Source: VRUE01 sp963817945 (lineage in GTDB: Bacteria > Actinomycetota > Thermoleophilia > Solirubrobacterales > 70-9). From it: DNA of 64,000 nucleotides. Positions within the stretch are counted from its first letter, which is position 1, and each line of letters opens with the position of its first letter. Both the position numbers and the translations under genes were made by a program. The notes below the pieces were generated by a model. It was not told the origin of the DNA and ran no database searches. It saw only the letters and a program-made list of their open reading frames with translations. Location: positions 171,946 through 235,945 of the forward strand of contig CAWFQH010000003.1 of the NCBI GenBank assembly GCA_963817945.1, in the 5' to 3' direction. Below are positions 25,815-32,896 of this stretch, piece after piece.

Positions 25815-26345
25815 GTGATCTCCTATTCCATGAGCCTGTCGGCCGACGGCTACATCGCCGGACCCGACGGAAGCTTCGACTGGGCGGTGCCCAGCCAGGA
25901 GCTGCACCGGTTCCACAACGAACGGGTCGCCGCGATCGACGCCCAACTGCTCGGCCGGCGCCTCTACGAGACGATGCTCGTGTGGGACACCGAGGAGTTC
26001 TCCGACCCCGTGATGGCGGAGTTCGCCGAGATCTGGCGCCCGCTCGAGAAGGTCGTGTTCTCGACCACGCTGACGAGCGTCGAGGGCAGCAACCGCCTGG
26101 CCACGGGAACGCTCGAGGAGGAGATCGCCGCGCTCGGGGACCGGAGGATCGCGGTCGGCGGCGCCGGCCTTGCGGCGGAATGCATGCGGCGTGGGCTGAT
26201 CGACGAGTTCGAGCTGTTCGTCATCCCGATCGTGGTCGGTGGCGGCACGCCGTACTTCCCGCCGGACGTGCACATCGACCTCGAGCTGGTCGAGACCCGC
26301 ACGTTCGGCGCGACCGTGTACTTGCACTACCGCCGGCGCGGCTAG
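25815..26345 (+). CDS. Dihydrofolate reductase-like protein (RibD C-terminal domain family)
   Basis: A 176-residue protein with the RibD_C/DHFR fold: an opening SMSLSADGYIAGPDGSFDW strand-turn, LLGRRLYETMLVW (the G-R-x-T/L-YE segment), KVVFSTTL, and the NADPH-binding IAVGGAGLAAECMRRGLIDE, followed by IPIVVGGGTPYF. These single-domain proteins are common in actinobacteria as YyaP/YwjB-like reductases of unknown substrate. The GTG start at 25815 begins directly at the first strand. The gene is a singleton inside the integration region and has normal high GC. Confidence 0.85.
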   Translation: MISYSMSLSADGYIAGPDGSFDWAVPSQELHRFHNERVAAIDAQLLGRRLYETMLVWDTEEFSDPVMAEFAEIWRPLEKVVFSTTLTSVEGSNRLATGTLEEEIAALGDRRIAVGGAGLAAECMRRGLIDEFELFVIPIVVGGGTPYFPPDVHIDLELVETRTFGATVYLHYRRRG

Positions 26346-26360
26346 AGGGTCAACTAGCCG
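26339..26360 (+). terminator. Hairpin at the end of the reductase-like gene
   Basis: CGGCTAG and CTAGCCG form a seven-bp stem around an eight-base loop, overlapping the stop codon. No U-tract follows, so termination is only a suggestion. Confidence 0.35.
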
Positions 26361-26530
26361 CAGCACGCGCCGGGAGCGTTGGGGTTCGAGCGCGGCCGGC
26401 TGGGGCAACAAATGGGGCAACATGCCCCACAGATTCCAGCCGATCTCCACGTAGTTCGATCTCGCGAAAACCGCTCTAGAGCGCGCTCCACGTAGTCCAG
26501 CCGATCGCCCGCCTCAACCTCATAAACCCG

Positions 26531-26563
26531 AAGGTCGCGGGTTCGAATTCCGCCCGGGCTACG
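26531..26563 (+). other. Fragment of a tRNA 3' half (not tRNA-Asp)
   Basis: The sequence has a T-arm (GCGGG, loop TTCGAAT, TCCGC with one wobble) followed by an acceptor-like CCGGGCTA. The 5' half, D-arm and anticodon are missing. The acceptor sequence differs from that of tRNA-Asp, so it probably came with an element that used another tRNA as its attachment site. Confidence 0.5.
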
Positions 26564-26618
26564 ACCGGATCTCGATGCGGTGCCCAGAGGGGGTTTGACC
26601 CCCGTCGTTCCCGCTCTG
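26558..26618 (+). repeat. 61-bp direct repeat, copy 1 (tRNA-Asp-like 3' end)
   Basis: It is identical to 27377-27437 except at two positions. It ends with GGGGGTTTGACCCCCGTCG and TTCCCGCT, which resembles the T-arm plus 3' acceptor strand of tRNA-Asp (23118-23142). The next bases, CTGGGCA, also match the chromosome just downstream of the real tRNA. It is probably an old attachment-site duplicate. Confidence 0.65.
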
Positions 26619-26815
26619 GGCATCAATCGGCGATCGATGCCTTTTCCGCTAAACGACTGGCCCCGAATCAGCCGCATCCCCCCGGCGTTATCACGCGATC
26701 GCGGCAAGGCGGCGCCGCAGCCGGGCAGCATCGTGGTTGGCCCGGAAGGCAGCCGGTGGGTTGTCGACGTCCAGGCAAAAACGATGCGGCGCTCGCCCAA
26801 GTGAATGCCGACTGC

Positions 26816-27094
26816 CTACGGCTGGCGCTTGACCCATGAGAGGATCGCGCGGGAGTGGATAAGGACCGTACCGTCTGCCAACTTCAGCGTCGGCAGCTTC
26901 GTGTCGCCGGTTTCCTCACGCAGCTGCTCGCGTGAACCCTTACGCAGGAACGGAACCGGGTGGCCGTGGGCGGCGATCACCTTCTCGTACTCGATGCCCG
27001 CGTTGTGCAGCGCTTCCTGGACGCGGCGACAGGGGTGGACGCGGGGGCCGCCTTCGTCGCCGTGGCAGACGTACAGGGTCGGTCGCTCTGGCAT
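26816..27094 (-). CDS. Small thioredoxin-fold protein (glutaredoxin/GST N-terminal-like)
   Basis: A 92-residue protein. The fold is read from PTLYVCHGDEGG then HPCRRVQEALHNAGIEYEKV, where HPCRRV is the active-site helix start with one cysteine (a monothiol pattern). KLPTLKLADGTVLIHSRAI follows, with the cis-proline of TLP/LPTL and the acidic/Ser glutathione-binding segment replaced by IHSRAI. A strong ribosome binding site, GAGGAGGAG, precedes the ATG. Bacterial relatives are annotated as glutathione S-transferase N-terminal-domain proteins; actinobacteria use mycothiol, so the thiol partner is uncertain. It lies between the two direct-repeat copies, so it may have been carried by the element. 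Confidence 0.75.
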   Translation of the reverse strand: MPERPTLYVCHGDEGGPRVHPCRRVQEALHNAGIEYEKVIAAHGHPVPFLRKGSREQLREETGDTKLPTLKLADGTVLIHSRAILSWVKRQP

Positions 27095-27189
27095 CTCTCC
27101 TCCTCAAGACTGCGGGTTTTTGCATCCAGAGAGTGACAAAAGTGCGGCCGGCCGCCGCGATTCATCCCCGATAGGGGCCGGCCATGCGT

Positions 27190-27231
27190 TCACCGCCCCC
27201 CGCGCGCAAGCGAGCGGACGGGGGGTGGTGA
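27190..27231. repeat. Inverted repeat
   Basis: TCACCGCCCCCCG pairs with CGGGGGGTGGTGA with one mismatch, giving a long GC-rich hairpin. It could be a terminator or a recombination scar; no U-tract follows on either strand. Confidence 0.45.
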
Positions 27232-27376
27232 TGGGGGAGGGAGCGCTGGAGCGGCTACGAGGAAGCCGAAGCCCAGGATCGCCAGTCCAAGGACGACAGG
27301 GAGAAGAGAACCGCGGGATTCCGGGCGTCGCGGGCCCAAGGTGGCGACACTGCCCGCTTGCTTTAGCGATGCCTAA

Positions 27377-27437
27377 GCTACGACCGGATCTCGATGCGGT
27401 GCCCAGAGGGGGTTTGACCCCCGTCGCTCCCGCTTTG
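27377..27437 (+). repeat. 61-bp direct repeat, copy 2 (tRNA-Asp-like 3' end)
   Basis: It matches 26558-26618 at 59 of 61 positions. Its last 15 bases, CCGTCGCTCCCGCT plus the preceding C, are identical to the 3' end of tRNA-Asp. It marks the probable right border of the integration region; ordinary genes resume at 27468. Confidence 0.65.
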
Positions 27438-27467
27438 CGGTGAGGGGGAGCAGGTACCCTGCGCCCG

Positions 27468-27836
27468 TTGAAACTTCCGCCGTACACGAGTAGCTCCGTC
27501 GCCGTGGGCGTAGGAATATGGGCACTGCTCGCCTCGGCATTCGCCCTTGCGGCCGCCGCCGTCATCCCGATCCATGGCGATGTCCCGGCATACGCGATGG
27601 AGTCGGCCCTGCTGTTCCGCCTGGAGCGGGCGCTCGCCATCGCCACCGCGCTGGTTGTGCCCGCCCTTGTGCTGGGGCCGTTGCTCACGGGAATGCTTCC
27701 CAGGAGGCTGTCCACGGACGGGATTGACTGGGGGGAAGAGCGCGGTACCGTTGTCGACAGCCTCAAAGCGATGAACGAACGCCTGGATGAGCTGGAGACT
27801 GCACTCGCCAAGATGACGGACCTCAACGATGGCTGA
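27468..27836 (+). CDS. Small membrane protein of unknown function
   Basis: A 122-residue protein with two hydrophobic helices (about residues 10-35 and 50-75) and a C-terminal helix that looks coiled-coil-like (VVDSLKAMNERLDELETALAKM). The TTG start at 27468 is the only reasonable one in frame. It overlaps the next gene by eight bases, so the two are co-translated. No family is recognised. The coiled coil may anchor the soluble partner encoded downstream. Confidence 0.6.
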   Translation: MKLPPYTSSSVAVGVGIWALLASAFALAAAAVIPIHGDVPAYAMESALLFRLERALAIATALVVPALVLGPLLTGMLPRRLSTDGIDWGEERGTVVDSLKAMNERLDELETALAKMTDLNDG

Positions 27837-28395
27837 GCCCCACGAGAAAGAAATGGCCGAGCACCGCGAGAAGGAATTTTCTCCCACCATCATCGTGCTT
27901 GGTCCCGGTCTGGGGAAGGCAAGGGGTCTCGGGGCGCTTGGGGGCCGCTGGAGTGTGCGTCGAAGCCGGCTGGGCGAATTGACGCCACACCACCAGCGGC
28001 AGCTCGAGTTCGACATCTCATCGGACTACCTCGACAAGCTCGGATATTCCTCTGGGCTGCGTCGCTTCGGGCCGAAAACCGTGTTGCACTACTACGCCGA
28101 TCCAGGTCTGGTCGGTGAAGCTGTCGAGGAAGAGGGCGATCCTCTCTCGACTCGGACCTACCGGAGACTTCTCGAGGAAATTGCCGATCTCGACATCGAG
28201 CAGGTCGAGGAAGCGCTGACCGGGGGGGCGCTGCCCGAGGAGATGCTGGTCGGGGAGGAGCCGGCCGAGGATTCAACCGCGGAAGAGCGACTCGAGGAAA
28301 TCCAGGGCGCTCTTCAGAGAAGCCGGCAACTGGGCGAACAGGCTCAGCGCGGCATCGACGCTCTGCTCGAGCGACGAGCAGCTCCGCGTAGCTAG
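27829..28395 (+). CDS. Soluble acidic protein of unknown function
   Basis: A 188-residue protein. The N-terminus is charged (MAEPHEKEMAEHREKEF), the middle contains FGPKTVLHYYADPGLVGEAV, and the second half is strongly acidic and helical with predicted coiled-coil character (SRQLGEQAQRGIDALLERR). No known domain is recognised. The ATG lies inside the end of the membrane protein gene (ATGGCTGA arrangement), indicating coupling. The pair is directly right of the integration region. Confidence 0.6.
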   Translation: MAEPHEKEMAEHREKEFSPTIIVLGPGLGKARGLGALGGRWSVRRSRLGELTPHHQRQLEFDISSDYLDKLGYSSGLRRFGPKTVLHYYADPGLVGEAVEEEGDPLSTRTYRRLLEEIADLDIEQVEEALTGGALPEEMLVGEEPAEDSTAEERLEEIQGALQRSRQLGEQAQRGIDALLERRAAPRS

Positions 28396-28444
28396 GCCGA
28401 GCTAAGCCACACGCCTCCCTGCCTGAACGGGCTACTTCCTTTGC

Positions 28445-28981
28445 CTAGCCGAGCAGCGGATGCACCAGCCCGTGCTTTTCGCAGATCGCGGGCAGGCTCT
28501 CCATGTCGAACTCGATGTTGAAGCGCTCGCCGAGGGCGGCGGGGTCGAAGGTGCCGTCTTTGTTCGTTCGGTCGAACTCGAGGAAGAAGTGCTCGAAGCC
28601 GGCGGGGGAGATGATCTCGAGGATGCGGAGGGGCTCGTCGCCGGCGTTCCAGAAGGTGTGCCACTGCTCGCGGGGCTTGAAGGCGAGGTCGCCGGCCTCG
28701 GCGTAGATGACGTCGTCGCCGAGGAGGGCGCCCATCCGGCCCTCGAGGACGAAGCTGTACTCGTCGACGCCGCGGTGCCTGTGGCGAGGGGCGCAGAGGG
28801 AGCGAGGCGGCACCGGGTGTTCAACGAGGGAGAAACCGCCGCCGGATTCCTCACCGAAGACGAGGAAGCGGGCATCGCAGCCACCGAGCTGGGCGAGAGG
28901 CCCCTCGTTCGGCCCGACCTTGCGGGGGCCCTGTGAGGCGTCGAAGCGGCGGAGGGTCTCGGCGAGCTGGGCTGACGACAT
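28445..28981 (-). CDS. Cupin-domain protein
   Basis: A 178-residue protein with a single cupin_2 domain at about residues 45-125. Motif 1 is PRHRHRGVDEYSFVLEGRMG, containing the H-x-H-x(4-5)-E metal ligands. Motif 2 is AGDLAFKPREQWHTFWN, with G-D-x-P-x-H-x-x-W/N. Substrate not assignable. It is divergent from a TetR gene with about 80 bp between, containing an inverted repeat, so it may be that regulator's target. Confidence 0.8.
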   Translation of the reverse strand: MSSAQLAETLRRFDASQGPRKVGPNEGPLAQLGGCDARFLVFGEESGGGFSLVEHPVPPRSLCAPRHRHRGVDEYSFVLEGRMGALLGDDVIYAEAGDLAFKPREQWHTFWNAGDEPLRILEIISPAGFEHFFLEFDRTNKDGTFDPAALGERFNIEFDMESLPAICEKHGLVHPLLG

Positions 28982-29008
28982 GGCGTTCTCCTTTTGGTCG
29001 AACAGCGG

Positions 29009-29059
29009 TGTGCGCCGAAGCTAGCAGCCGCCGCTCCGTCTGTCAAACTTCGTCGCACA
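29009..29059. promoter_or_regulatory. Inverted repeat between cupin and TetR genes
   Basis: TGTGCGCCGAAG (29009-29020) is repeated in inverted form as CTTCGTCGCACA (29048-29059), 11 of 12 positions complementary, with 27 bases between. It sits in a divergent promoter region beside a TetR gene, so operator half-sites are plausible. Confidence 0.4.
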
Positions 29060-29062
29060 GTG

Positions 29063-29680
29063 ATGTCTACTCAAAGAAGTCCAGCGACCAAGCGGCAATA
29101 CCGCAAGCGGCGTCGAGCTGAGGCCGAGGAGGAGACGCGTCGTCGCATCACCGAGGCCGCCGTCGACCTGCACGGATCGCTCGGGCCCGCGCGGACGACG
29201 ATCAGCGCAGTCGCCAAGCGGGCCGGCGTGCAGCGCGCCACGGTGTACAGGCACTTCCCCGACGAAGAGGCGCTGTTCGGAGCCTGCTCCGCCCACTGGC
29301 GTGCCCAGCACCCACTGCCGGACCTGGCGGAGTGGGCGGCCGTCGAGGAGCCGGAGGAGCGGCTGCGCGTAGGGCTGAGCGCCCTTTACGCCTGGTACGA
29401 GCGGGGCGAGGGCATGCTGGAGAGGACGACTCGCGACGCAGCCCTGGTACCGGCGATGCAGGGCCCCGTGGAAGCGATGGCTGCCTGGCGAGCTGAGGCG
29501 GTAGCAACGATCGCCCGCGGACGCCCGGAGCGGGGGACGCGGCGGCGGCGGGTGGACGCGGCGATAGGCCACGCCGTCACTTTCGCCACCTGGCGCTCGC
29601 TCGTCCGCGAGCAGGGGCTCACCCGTGCGCAGGCGGTGGAGCTCATGCGCGGGCTGGTCGCCCTCGCCGCCGGCAACTGA
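29063..29680 (+). CDS. TetR-family transcriptional regulator
   Basis: A 205-residue protein with an N-terminal TetR HTH at about residues 25-75 (ARTTISAVAKRAGVQRATVYRHFPDEEALF). The ligand domain contains ALYAWYERGEGMLERTTRDA. It starts at ATG 29063, which places a basic tail (TKRQYRKRRRAEAE) before the HTH. It is divergent from the cupin gene and likely controls it, by position. Confidence 0.85.
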   Translation: MSTQRSPATKRQYRKRRRAEAEEETRRRITEAAVDLHGSLGPARTTISAVAKRAGVQRATVYRHFPDEEALFGACSAHWRAQHPLPDLAEWAAVEEPEERLRVGLSALYAWYERGEGMLERTTRDAALVPAMQGPVEAMAAWRAEAVATIARGRPERGTRRRRVDAAIGHAVTFATWRSLVREQGLTRAQAVELMRGLVALAAGN

Positions 29681-29700
29681 GGCGCTTGTAGCATCGGCCG

Positions 29701-30126
29701 ATGGAGCTCGGTGGGGACACGAAGACGGTGCTGCTCGCCGCTGGGGCGATGTTCCTCTGGGCGCTGCTGCTCGGCGTCTGGAAGTACCGGCAGATGGTCG
29801 AATCGGAGGAGAGCCTGGCCCACCCCTACGTAGACACCGCCCACCGGGCGGCCCTCCTCTACAGCTTCGCCCTGCTTTTGGTCGCTACCTTCGTCGAGCT
29901 GAGCGGCTGGAGCGCCCTGGTCAACCTGCTCGCGGCCGGAGCGATGGCCTTCTATTTCTTCGCGGCGGTTGCTGGCTACGCCTGGCACGGGTGGCGCCGC
30001 GACACCGACAACCAGTTCCGCGAGCCGATGGCCGGGCTGCACGCCTTCATGATCGCGCTGCTGCTCACCGAGATCGGCGCCTGGCTGGTCCTGGTTGCCG
30101 GCTTCCTCGACGCCCAGGTGCTCTAG
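29701..30126 (+). CDS. Four-helix membrane protein of unknown function
   Basis: A 141-residue protein with four hydrophobic helices (about residues 8-27, 48-66, 72-95 and 112-135). Loop sequences HPYVDTAHRAALLYSFA and WHGWRRDTDNQFREP are conserved-looking; I recall similar unnamed proteins in actinobacteria but no function. It starts 20 bases after the TetR gene and may be co-transcribed. It overlaps the convergent methyltransferase gene by four bases. Confidence 0.65.
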   Translation: MELGGDTKTVLLAAGAMFLWALLLGVWKYRQMVESEESLAHPYVDTAHRAALLYSFALLLVATFVELSGWSALVNLLAAGAMAFYFFAAVAGYAWHGWRRDTDNQFREPMAGLHAFMIALLLTEIGAWLVLVAGFLDAQVL

Positions 30127-30914
30127 CTCGCTCGGCGGGCGATGAAGACCATCTTGGTGTGGCGCAGTTCGTCCACCGGCTGCTCCAGCACTGCGCTGTG
30201 GTCGTGGCCGAAGACCTCGAGGCACTCCAGACCGGCCGCCTCAAGCGCCTCCAGTACGTCCGCTTCCGGGTGGTGGCGCTGCCGGTGCGCGTGCGTCTCG
30301 ATCGCCTCGCCGCCGTTGGCCTCGGTCACTTCGAGGCACGCTTCTCCGATCGAGCGCGGCGGCGCGTCGGCGGCGGTTTGGCCGGTCCAGACGTAGCGCC
30401 GGCCGCCCCGCTCAATGACCTCGTCTTCGGCGAAGAAGGTGCGGAACGTCTCCAGAGTGTTGACATCGAAGAGCAGCAGACCGTCGGTCGCCAGGTTCGC
30501 CCGCATCCCTTTCAGCGCGCTCTCCAAGTCCTCGGCGTTGAGCACGTAGTTGACCGCGTCATCGAGCGACCAGACGAGGTCGAACTCGCCGAACACGGGC
30601 AGCTCGCGCATGTCGGCGACGCTGAGGCGCGCCCTGTTCCCCGCCTTGGCTCGGGCCAGCTCCAGCATCGAGGGTGAGAGGTCGCAGGCGGTCACCTCCC
30701 AGCCCTGCTCGAGCAACGGGAGGAAGCTGCGGCCGGTCCCGCAGCCGACGTCGAGCAGGCGGTTGCCGCTCAAGCCGTAGCGCTCCAAGGGGGCCATGAG
30801 GTTGCCCATCCACAGCTTGTAGTCGTGGTGGGCGGTGAACTCGTCGTACACCGGCGCGATCGCCTCGTAGGCCTCCTCAGCCCACCGGTTCTCCGTCTCT
30901 GCTGCTGCCGCCAT
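30123..30914 (-). CDS. SAM-dependent methyltransferase (class I)
   Basis: A 263-residue class I methyltransferase: YDEFTAHHDYKLWMGNL at the N-terminus, motif I LLDVGCGTGRSFLPLL (about residues 54-69), motif II EVTACDLSPSMLELAR, and post-I FDLVWSLDDAVNYVL. The layout matches the Methyltransf_25 group, often annotated as small-molecule methyltransferase. The substrate is not known. It is divergent from the ECF sigma gene. Confidence 0.82.
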   Translation of the reverse strand: MAAAAETENRWAEEAYEAIAPVYDEFTAHHDYKLWMGNLMAPLERYGLSGNRLLDVGCGTGRSFLPLLEQGWEVTACDLSPSMLELARAKAGNRARLSVADMRELPVFGEFDLVWSLDDAVNYVLNAEDLESALKGMRANLATDGLLLFDVNTLETFRTFFAEDEVIERGGRRYVWTGQTAADAPPRSIGEACLEVTEANGGEAIETHAHRQRHHPEADVLEALEAAGLECLEVFGHDHSAVLEQPVDELRHTKMVFIARRAS

Positions 30915-30981
30915 GCCCTTCCAGACCGGAAAATTGTTAACAAAGTTTCACCGATCAGATTTGATAGTTTGTTCGACCATC

Positions 30982-31497
30982 GTGCAGGTTCGGGATCTCA
31001 CCAACCGAGCGAAACGGGGAGAGGCTGCTGGCGACGGCTGGGAATGGAACGACGCCCACCGAGTGTGCCTGCGGCTCGCGTATCGCTACGCCAAGAACCC
31101 GAGCGAGGCGGAGGACATCGCCCAGGACGCTCTGCTCCGCGCCTGGCGCCGCCGCTCCACCCTGCGCGACAGCGGCAGCCGCAAGCAGTGGCTGGCGACG
31201 ATCGTCCGCAACGAGGCGTTCCGCCAGCACGCTCGGCTGCGCCCCGACCCCGTGGACACGATGGAGACCGACGTTGGCGTCGACGACGAGCGGGTGATGG
31301 CCACGGTCGAGCGGGCCGACATCCACGCCGCTCTCGATCGCCTCAACGAGCGCGACCGACAGCTCGTGCGACTCCGCTATGAAGAGGACCTAACCCAGGC
31401 CGGCATAGCCCGCCGCCTCGGAATCCCGGAAGGGACGGTCAAGGTCCGTCTTCACCGAGTGCGCGACAAGCTCCGGCGCGAGATGGATCTCATCTAG
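30982..31497 (+). CDS. RNA polymerase ECF-type sigma factor
   Basis: A 171-residue sigma-70 family protein with region 2 (LRLAYRYAKNPSEAEDIAQD then ALLRAW) and region 4 (LNERDRQLVRLRYEEDLTQA then GIARRLGIPEGTVKVRLHRV). GTG 30982 is preferred. An ATG at 30913 would add 23 codons from an AT-rich leader that looks like promoter DNA (TTGTTAACAAAG at 30934-30945) and would overlap the divergent gene's start. No anti-sigma gene is visible next to it; the following gene is a TetR on the other strand. Confidence 0.85.
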   Translation: MQVRDLTNRAKRGEAAGDGWEWNDAHRVCLRLAYRYAKNPSEAEDIAQDALLRAWRRRSTLRDSGSRKQWLATIVRNEAFRQHARLRPDPVDTMETDVGVDDERVMATVERADIHAALDRLNERDRQLVRLRYEEDLTQAGIARRLGIPEGTVKVRLHRVRDKLRREMDLI

Positions 31498-31556
31498 CAG
31501 GGGGCGGAGACAGGGGGGGTCGATGGCCGGCAAGGAGGCGCCCCGGCCGTCGACCG

Positions 31557-32162
31557 CTATCCCGTTGCGGCCCGACGCATTTCTTCGGCTGCGGCAGTGG
31601 GACCGATGTAAGGGACCAGCATCGCGAAGAGCAGGTCGGGCAGCAGCTCCGGCAGGCGCTCGGCGCGGCCGGTGAGGAGCTCGTCGAAGATCAGGCCGGA
31701 GACCGCGCCGGCCGCCATTAGGGCGATGTTGTCGGGTAGCTCGTGTCCGTCGGCGAGGTCTTTGCCGTCCTCGAGGAACTCGGTGAACCGGTTGATCGCG
31801 TTCCAATGCCGCTGGCGGGCGTCAGCACCGGCCGCCGCCACCTCGACTATCGCCGTCCGGGCCAGCTCGGGATCGACGGCAAAGAGGCCGACGATCGTCT
31901 CCAGGCCTTTCCGCACGCGCTCCAGCCAGCTCTCGCTGCCGTTGCAGTTGGCGACGACCTCGCCCACGACACGCTCGACCACCTGGTCGTAAGCGGCGAG
32001 GAAGCATTCCTGCTTGTCCTCGAAGTGCTTATAGAAGGTGGTGCGGGTGGTGCCTGCCTCCTCAATCACGTCCGCGACCGAGGTGAGCTTGTAGCCCTTG
32101 CGGCCGACGACGCGGATCATCGCGTCGAGGATGAGTTGCCGCCGTGATTCGGTGGTTGCCAT
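31557..32162 (-). CDS. TetR-family regulator (paralogue 1 of 3)
   Basis: A 201-residue protein. HTH: YKLTSVADVIEEAGTTRTTF then YKHFEDKQECFLAAYDQVVE. The C-terminal end LLPDLLFAMLVPYIGPTAAA is shared with the next two regulators, showing common ancestry. The ATG at 32162 begins just before the first helix. It is the most downstream of three same-direction TetR genes. Confidence 0.87.
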   Translation of the reverse strand: MATTESRRQLILDAMIRVVGRKGYKLTSVADVIEEAGTTRTTFYKHFEDKQECFLAAYDQVVERVVGEVVANCNGSESWLERVRKGLETIVGLFAVDPELARTAIVEVAAAGADARQRHWNAINRFTEFLEDGKDLADGHELPDNIALMAAGAVSGLIFDELLTGRAERLPELLPDLLFAMLVPYIGPTAAAEEMRRAATG

Positions 32163-32226
32163 CGGCCAGACCGCCAGGTGAGAACTGCTGGGTATAGAGA
32201 TCATAGCGGCGTGTGTACGGAGGTGT

Positions 32227-32892
32227 TTATCGAGTCAGTTCCCGCGCCTCCCTGGCCGCCGCATCCGGGCCGATGTACGGAACCAGCGTGGCAAATAGGG
32301 CGTCCGAAAGCAAACCCGGGAGCTGCTCGGCGCGGCCCGCAACCAGCTCGTCGGCGATCAGGCCGGTGACGCCGCCGATAGCCATCCGCGAGGTATTGGC
32401 GGGCAGCCCGCGGCCCCCCGGCGCGAAGTCGCGGCCCTCCTCGAAGAGCGGCGTCAGTCGCTGCACGGCGACTCGGTAGCGACGCTGCGCCGCCGGGCCC
32501 GCGGCGCCGATGTCGACCAGCGCCAGGCGCGCCAGCTTCGGCTCCGCCGCCAGGACCTCGAGCAGCGCGCTCAGCCCCGCCCGCGCCCGCTGCGGCCAGC
32601 GTTCCTCCGATTCGTAGGCGGCCACCACCTGGCGGACGAGGACGTCGACTGCGTTGTCGTAGGCGGCCAGGAAACACGCTTCCTTGTCCTCGAACAGCTC
32701 GTAGAAGGTGGTGCGCGAGATGCCAGCCTCCTTGGTCAGGTCGCCGACGGTGGTCGCGGCGTAGCCCTTGGCGGCCGCGACCCGGATCGCGGCGTCGAGC
32801 AGCCGTTCGCGCTGGGAGCGGGCGACCACCTCGGGCGGCAGCCGGTGGCGGCCGCGCGGTGGGCGCCACGGCCCGGTACTCGCCGCCTCCAC
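32227..32892 (-). CDS. TetR-family regulator (paralogue 2 of 3)
   Basis: A 221-residue protein with a longer N-terminal basic extension (WRPPRGRHRLPPEVVARSQR). HTH: AATTVGDLTKEAGISRTTFY then ELFEDKEACFLAAY. The C-terminus LLSDALFATLVPYIGPDAAA matches paralogue 1. It starts four bases downstream of paralogue 3's stop, so the two are probably one transcript. Confidence 0.87.
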   Translation of the reverse strand: MEAASTGPWRPPRGRHRLPPEVVARSQRERLLDAAIRVAAAKGYAATTVGDLTKEAGISRTTFYELFEDKEACFLAAYDNAVDVLVRQVVAAYESEERWPQRARAGLSALLEVLAAEPKLARLALVDIGAAGPAAQRRYRVAVQRLTPLFEEGRDFAPGGRGLPANTSRMAIGGVTGLIADELVAGRAEQLPGLLSDALFATLVPYIGPDAAAREARELTR

Positions 32893-32896
32893 CCGT

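Larger units (their letters stand above)
26346..26815. other. Gene-free stretch with tRNA fragment and first repeat copy
   Basis: No gene is supported. It contains a 3' tRNA-like fragment (26531-26563) and one copy of the 61-bp repeat (26558-26618). Apparent minus-strand frames here (with IRTRDLRV-like text) are the familiar false translations of tRNA complements. Confidence 0.5.
27095..27467. other. Gene-free stretch with hairpins and second repeat copy
   Basis: No gene is supported. Two inverted repeats (27146-27183, self-complementary GGCCGGCC arms; and 27190-27231) and the second repeat copy (27377-27437) account for most of the visible structure. Confidence 0.45.

Noticed and set aside
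26531..26563. Complete tRNA gene
   Set aside because: Only the T-arm and 3' acceptor strand are present; D-arm and anticodon arm are absent.
26354..26800. Minus-strand frame with IRTRDLRVYEV text
   Set aside because: Also a false translation of a tRNA fragment and flanking repeat; no domain or start supports a gene.
27190..27231. Integron attC site
   Set aside because: The hairpin lacks the R and L box layout and no integron integrase is present.
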